Shown here one piece after another: positions 58,510 to 64,000 of a stretch of DNA of 64,000 bases. Under the pieces are notes generated by a model. That model was given only the letters and a program-made list of their open reading frames with translations, was not told the DNA's origin and searched no databases. The first letter of the stretch is position 1. Each line of letters begins with the position of its first letter. The stretch comes from Myrica gale (Eukaryota; Streptophyta; Magnoliopsida; Fagales; Myricaceae): positions 5,962,001-6,026,000 of the forward strand of contig OZ005604.1 of assembly GCA_963930655.1 (NCBI GenBank), given 5' to 3'. The translations under genes and the position numbers were made by a program.

Positions 58510-61052
58510 TTTTAATCGAGAGCTTATAAATAAAGTTATATTTATAATCTCATCCTTGGACTAGTGAGTATACACTATACAAGCGTGTCCAAGAAAGCAT
58601 GATACAACAATACCAAACTTCTTCAACCCCCTTCCCCCTGTATTCTAGTTTGCCCTTTCTTTAGAATTTCTCCCCTCCCTCTTCTCTTGAAACCCCTCCC
58701 CTTTCTCTGTGACCGGCGGTTAGAGGAGCCCTTGCTCCTCCCCCCACCCTCCCCTTTCTCTCATCTCCCTCTCTTGGCTGGAACGCATCTAAATCACCCC
58801 TTCTCTGCTTTTTTTTTTATACCTATTTTGTGGTTGTTTTCAAAGCTAGATCTTGGCGTTCTAGATGGTTGTCAGTGGCCACGTGCAGCAGGGACACTTT
58901 CAGCAGTTCCAGGCGCCTAACTTCAGCCTTTTCTTATCGTCGTTGACCAGCACATTGCTTCTCACGTGCAGCCACGTGCCAAACCCTTTTTGGAGCTGTT
59001 TGGGTGGTTTTTTGTGGTTCCTTAGGGCTCAGTTTTACGGTCGGATTCTAGCCGGCCAGTAGCTTCTTTGCATGCGTTTTGTTGTATTTATGAATTTTAT
59101 TTCAGTGGAATTCTGTGGGAGGGCGCATGTGGCGTCTATTAAAATAAGGTTGTTGAACCTTATTTTAATAGCGACCACCCAGTTTAGGCGACTTTCAATG
59201 GACTCGCATTAGATGGTCGATCTCTACAGCCTCAGATCTTCATTGTAGTTGTTGTCCCAGTGGTCCTTCGCCTTCAACTTAGCCACTTTTTGTCGTGGAC
59301 CTCATTGTCTATTTATGCTGGTGTGGACAATCTTTCGGGGAAGTGGGAGCAAGATGCTTGACTACCCACTCTTTCAGCGATTGCCATTTTCAGCAGAGAT
59401 ATTTTCGAGTCTTTAGATCTGCTTATAATTTAAGGGTCTTTGGACCTGTCTTGTTGAGGCTTGTATGGCCATTTGAAACCAAGCCTCTAAGGCCAATTGA
59501 TAAATAACCTATTTAATTTTAAATGATGTTGTAATGGGCTCTACTGCACCTATCACTTTTATCCGAATTTGAGAGTTCATTTGTATTCAATGTGTTTCTA
59601 AGATTCCCGAAGTTCAAGTTTGCTTAAAAAAATAAAAAGAGCATGCAAGTGTTCTGTATGCTTGGCTTTCCCACCGTTGATGTATGTCCGCTTAAATATT
59701 TTTTCTCTCTCATCTCTTTTCTCTCTTTAGTTTAATTTATTTTTTCTTATATTTTTGTTTTCGCGGTATGGAGGTTCGGTTGAGTCCAAAAGAGAGGGAT
59801 TTGCAAGAGCAGGAGTAGAGGGTATAGAGTAGTGGTTTGTGGCTTGAAATTGATCAGAATTGGTTGGACCTGATTCTCTTGTCTATCCAAATTGATCAGA
59901 TCTATATATATATAAAGAGAGAGAGAGCGCGCTTAAAAGTTGGTCAATCCTATTAACTTGGAGAAATTCAGCGGAAATTTTCGATGGATGTATATGAGTC
60001 TATGACCGAGACTCCGTGACTTTTGAGGAGTTACAGGAGTAACTCTCTTTTTTCTTCTAAGCAAAGGTGACACTTACAGGAGTGAGATAAAAGATTTACT
60101 GTGACTTCCCGTTTTAGCGAGTGAGATAAAAGATGAAAAAAGGAAACAAGTAGATGAATGTTGGGTTGCTCGAGTCCTGCTTTTCTCTTCCTGTTCTATC
60201 CGATTTTGTGTCGTGTTTCTCTGTCTCTTCTTTTTGTACTCTCCTTTTTCTACTCTGTCATGTGTAAATGAATGTTGATGATTGTCTAGAAAAAAAAAAA
60301 AACAAGTAAGAGTCCCAAGCCCATCTCAAAGAGAACCTTAAGGGGTAACAACACTCATTTGGGAGTGGGCATGAGAGTTTCACTGCTGAGTCTCTCGCCG
60401 GCTGACCAAATTCTGTTTCCCTCTCCTTACAACTACTCACCAAAAACTTACAAGAAACCAAAAAAACAAACAAACAAAAAAAAGAACAGGCAAACCTGCA
60501 ACCTGGACTTGAATCTCGGGAGATAAAAATGGATTGGATGATGGCCGCAAAGACGACTGAGTGTATTGAATATTCCATTCCAATGTCTCCAACAAAATTT
60601 TCTCCCGTTTTAAGTGCAGGCCTCCATCGTCACACATTCAGCTTCTGGGGTATATATCTGGCTTAAGCAACGTTGTAAAGCACGTTTTACTTGTCAAATT
60701 CACAGAACCAAAAACTTTTTCTGCATTAAAGTAGTCCTGTTTTTTAGTGCTTTGGCTGTCGTGGCCCCATGGGCATGGAACGTCCCTCTCCCCTTACCAA
60801 GTCTGATACTTTTATGCTTAGATAAATGTTAACGTTGGGAAGGAGCAGGACATGCAAAACGCATCATAACTAATCGAGTACACGATGAGAGCCAAAGGAA
60901 ATTTGGAGCAAATGGAATCAATAACTAAAATGAACAATAGGAAAGCAAACTGGTGAGGGAATAAAGCACATTTCCGTTTCCTCTTCTACATCATCACTCC
61001 CACGCCAAAGTGGCCATTTCCTTTATCCGGCAGCAAAAAAGAACTCCGAAAT
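58510..61052. other. Intergenic DNA with hairpin and dispersed repeat; no gene seen
   Basis: No coding sequence is supported. 58600-59620 is pyrimidine-rich and then mixed, without a recognised domain. A perfect inverted repeat, CTATTAAAATAAGGTT with its complement around a 4-base loop, lies at 59136-59171. The dispersed repeat shared with 53683-53780 is at 59800-59890. The part next to 61053 should include the 3' end of the inositol oxygenase transcript. Confidence 0.5.
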
Positions 61053-63120
61053 TTACCATCTCAGCTTTGCTGGGAAATACTGTCATCGAATTGGGAAAAT
61101 TTCAGAAAAGAAACGTGCAAAAGGATTCTGCTAACCCAACTGCGATAACAGAGCATGAAAATCTCACCTTTTCAATGAGGGATAGATAGTAGGGCTTGAC
61201 TTTTTCGACATCAATCGTCTCTTTGCTTTTGCTGTAAAGGTCATACTTGCTGCATATGATGTTATAAGCACAACATGATCATGAGTTTTGTTGACCTTAA
61301 TCAGCAGAGCAGCAAAAGACATGAGAAATCAGCAAAAAAAAGCAAACGAAAAGCCTACTTGAATATATGAAGCCACTTCAAATTCTTAGCATCCTCCTCA
61401 TTCATGAGGTGTTTGTATGCACCGGCCGTATGCAGAGCTATATGACGAATCATGAATAAGTGAAGTAAGATTTATTAATGGATGGATTAGAGCATTGCAA
61501 ATTTTTATAAGGCTTTAATTAATAGGAAAACTTTGAAGAGAGTGCATGCTTACGGTAAAACGAGTGGTATCGGATAATGAATAATGCAGCCGGAGGTAGG
61601 GTTGTCCTGTTTTCCTTAGCCACCTGCAGATTCCGAAAATTGCTGCTAAATAGATCGTTCTCGAGCTTTATAGTTCGAGAAACATATAAAAAGATCGGGA
61701 AATTATACCAAATACATGTAATCATCATGCCCCCATGATATCATCACATTGTCTAGTCCACATCCCTCGGAATAAATTCCATTCTTAGTACTGCAAATAG
61801 GATTGTTGTAATCTGGATTTTCCATGAAATACTGTGATATAGAATAATTTTTCTGTTAGTTATCAGAAATCTAATCTACATCGCCCTATAAAGATAGGTG
61901 GAAAAAAGCCTACCTTGTGATGAACATTTGATTCATCAAAAGCGCAACCAAGAGGAAATGTGTCTCCTGCACAATAGGAACTATTCATTTAGTTTCCATT
62001 TATTCAAAATCTCAATAAATAATAAGAAAAAAGAAAAAAATTGACAATTCACTTACCAACAACAGCCCACTGAGGAAGCCCTCCAAAGCTAGGGAGGAGA
62101 AGAACCTTTCCAAGGTCTGAAATTACCATACAAGATCTTGATTAAGTTTTTTTTATAACAGCAGTACTAACTAAAGGGAAATTAATGAATGCTATTAGAA
62201 TCCAACCTACAACAGAAACCATACTTTCAACTTTATAATATAAAAAATAAAATAAAATCACATAGAACAAAGGCATTTTCATGAGGTATATACCATGAAT
62301 AAGGGCAGTCAAGTGCAACCATTCTTCATCGGGGTAATCTTTTCTGATAGCTTCAGCTGATTGTAACAGGTGCATGATTTGAGGCTCATCCAAATCAGGG
62401 TCACTGTCATCCACGACTTCGTTGAGGAGTTCACAGCACTCCCATATGCTCATCTCCACTCTGTTCAATTTCCCATACTCCTCTCTCATCTTCTTCACCT
62501 ACAGTTGCACCCAAAAGATATATATTATCAGCTCAGCCTGTATTACCCACAATTTCTATAAGGCTTTTTCTGTGGCATCTTATGCGTTTTGTTGGAAGTT
62601 TGCTTACAAAATCATATGTTTGGTTAATGTGTTGCAGGCGGTAGAATTCCTCCACAGTCTTATGCCTTTCGCTTTCTGTATCATAATCTCTGTAGAGCAT
62701 TACCCTTACTCAACGTCAGATCATCTCATTCAATGAAGACCAACCCACTAACAAAAGAACTTTTGAAGTTGAAAGAATCTGTCTCTGTTTTACAAAAAAA
62801 GAGGACCTGAATGAGCGGCCGAATGAATTGATTTCCGGAGCCAAGAATTCATTGTTCGATACAAGTTCTTCTGCTGCAAGTTCAGTGTCTGATACAGTTT
62901 TAGGCACCACAAATCCTCCATCTAACACCAACTCATTGGTTTCAGAAGAAAGCTTCTGATCCTCCACTTGTGAGTCTGATAAAAAAAACATAAAGTTAAA
63001 CAAATCCTAGATAGATAACGAGTTAGAAACCAATCCAAAACGACACCCGTAAAGGCATAAAATGAAGAAACCAAGGAAAAGAATGGTACCAAGCTGTGGC
63101 TGCTCGATGATGATAGTCAT
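61053..63120 (-). CDS. MIOX: Inositol oxygenase (myo-inositol oxygenase)
   Basis: Eleven in-phase exons: 63120-63090, 62975-62807, 62689-62608, 62498-62294, 62116-62057, 61966-61914, 61831-61709, 61623-61554, 61437-61359, 61249-61168, 61079-61053; 326 aa, close to the plant norm. The enzyme oxidises myo-inositol to D-glucuronate with molecular oxygen at a di-iron centre, feeding UDP-glucuronate for cell wall synthesis; it is cytosolic (family knowledge). Conserved pieces: [37 protein letters not shown] with the iron-binding HD pair at 162-163 (the Asp codon is split by an intron), [23 protein letters not shown] (His 235), RYHSFY (His 261), [11 protein letters not shown] and the usual end YFPAKLRW. 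The N-terminal 65 residues are variable and acidic, as in other plant copies. The start is the first ATG of a short first exon. Confidence 0.96.
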
Positions 63121-63587
63121 TATGCCTCCAAGATTGAAGCAATGTAACGCAAAAGGAAAGAAACAGAGATGAGATCAATGAAAACCTTATAGACGGCGGT
63201 GGCTAGACACGTTGGTAATGGAGGAATTTATAATCAAAACAAAAAGTCCTTGTCTGCTATATTGGAAACCTGAAGTCCTTAACTCCAAGTTCTGAACTGA
63301 AAAAACCAAGAAGTTTCAATATTTTATCCAAAAAAAAGGTCCCGAAGGAATCGTTCAAAGAATCCACACAACACGTGAGATTCAAATCAGAGCTATGCAC
63401 TCTGCTTCCGGCAGGTGTACGTCACATCCACTGAATTTTTATCTAATAAATTGGCACACCCTAATAATAGGATTTTGGAAACTGATTTTTGAACCAAAAT
63501 AATGAGATTTTTTTAAATACAAATTTGACTTATTTGGTAAACCAAAATTTGAATCTCTACAATTTTATCATCGTTATAAAAATATAT
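63121..63587. promoter_or_regulatory. Upstream region of MIOX
   Basis: The leader and promoter of the minus-strand MIOX gene must lie here. No single element is assigned with confidence. A CACGTGAG (G-box-like core CACGTG) occurs at about 63373. Confidence 0.4.
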
Positions 63588-63717
63588 TGTTAAATTCTCA
63601 CATTAAGAATGCTTCATATACCTATTGGGTCACTTCTTCTCATCCCAAAACTAATTGGCAATGTGAAGAGGTGACACACAAGATTAAAAGATCTCTAATC
63701 AATGTGAAACTCTAACA
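63588..63717. mobile_element. Inverted composite of TRIM LTR fragments
   Basis: The left half begins TGTTAAATTCTCACATT and has GCTTCATATACCTATTGGG. The right half, read on the minus strand, begins TGTTAGAGTTTCACATTG and has TTTTAATCTTGTG. Both match the LTR at 57720-57821. The two LTR pieces face each other, so this is a rearranged remnant and not an intact element. From 63718 to 64000 the sequence is AT-rich with no gene seen. Confidence 0.6.
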
Positions 63718-64000
63718 TTTATATCTCTTCATTTTTCACTCACTTTTTCATCTTTTAATCAATTTTTTTTTTATTTTCTTTCTTCATCTTTTTATTAATT
63801 CCTAAAATTTTACACTAAAATTTTGTTACCAAACGTTAAAATCTCTGAGCACACGTCAAATGAAATTTAATTTATTTGTTCTGCGTAATGCTGCCTCACG
63901 TGACCAAAAATTTGGCATATTTGCTTAAGAGGGTTGTAAGAAACACCATTTGCAGATCGAAGTGGTGCATGCCTTAATCTGGGAAGTTTAAGAAAAGAGG

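Noticed and set aside
1-64000. CRISPR arrays, operons, riboswitches, rRNA or intact tRNA genes
   Set aside because: None seen; the split genes and plant transposons show a plant nuclear chromosome, and the only tRNA-like promoters belong to SINEs.

Overview
This is nuclear DNA from a flowering plant, most likely a eudicot. Genes are split by many GT-AG introns, the sequence between them is AT-rich, and plant transposable elements (hAT, Mutator/MULE, CACTA, TRIM, SINE) are abundant. No species can be named from the sequence alone.

Five host genes could be reconstructed exon by exon, with reading phase checked across the junctions. From left to right: (1) the 5' three quarters of a NAC075-type NAC transcription factor on the minus strand, running off the left edge (1-2036); (2) a complete 13-exon alpha subunit of mitochondrial processing peptidase, minus (5708-11134, 507 aa); (3) a complete 13-exon ATP-dependent 6-phosphofructokinase, plus (20034-25358, 540 aa); (4) a very large glycine-rich, GCC2/GCC3-containing multi-pass membrane protein with at least 22 exons, minus (36791-48182, about 1440 aa); (5) a complete 11-exon myo-inositol oxygenase, minus (61053-63120, 326 aa). 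These are ordinary unlinked housekeeping, metabolic and regulatory genes and do not form a cluster with a common task.

Between them lie decayed or captured gene pieces: a Nudix hydrolase relic (13562-17345) whose intron took a CACTA and a hAT insertion, an F-box FBD fragment carried inside a hAT element (29092-29387), an NPL4 fragment with an in-frame stop beside an LRR fragment (31823-32720), the first exon of an AP-4 sigma subunit gene with a one-base insertion (35528-35669), and a DUF641 (GIL1/IRK-interacting-type) fragment inside a Mutator-like element with inverted repeats of about 350 bp.

The rest is dominated by mobile DNA. Six hAT-type elements can be delimited by their target-site duplications, five of them by exact 8-bp copies. 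One Mutator-like element has a 9-bp duplication; another is a Pack-MULE-like composite holding a nested hAT and a 309-bp TRIM; a third has inverted ends of about 150 bp. There is also a retroposed sequence with a 10-bp duplication, two tRNA-derived SINEs and several small inverted-repeat elements. The most unusual part is 55097-58509, where four layers of insertion and gene capture can be read directly from the sequence.
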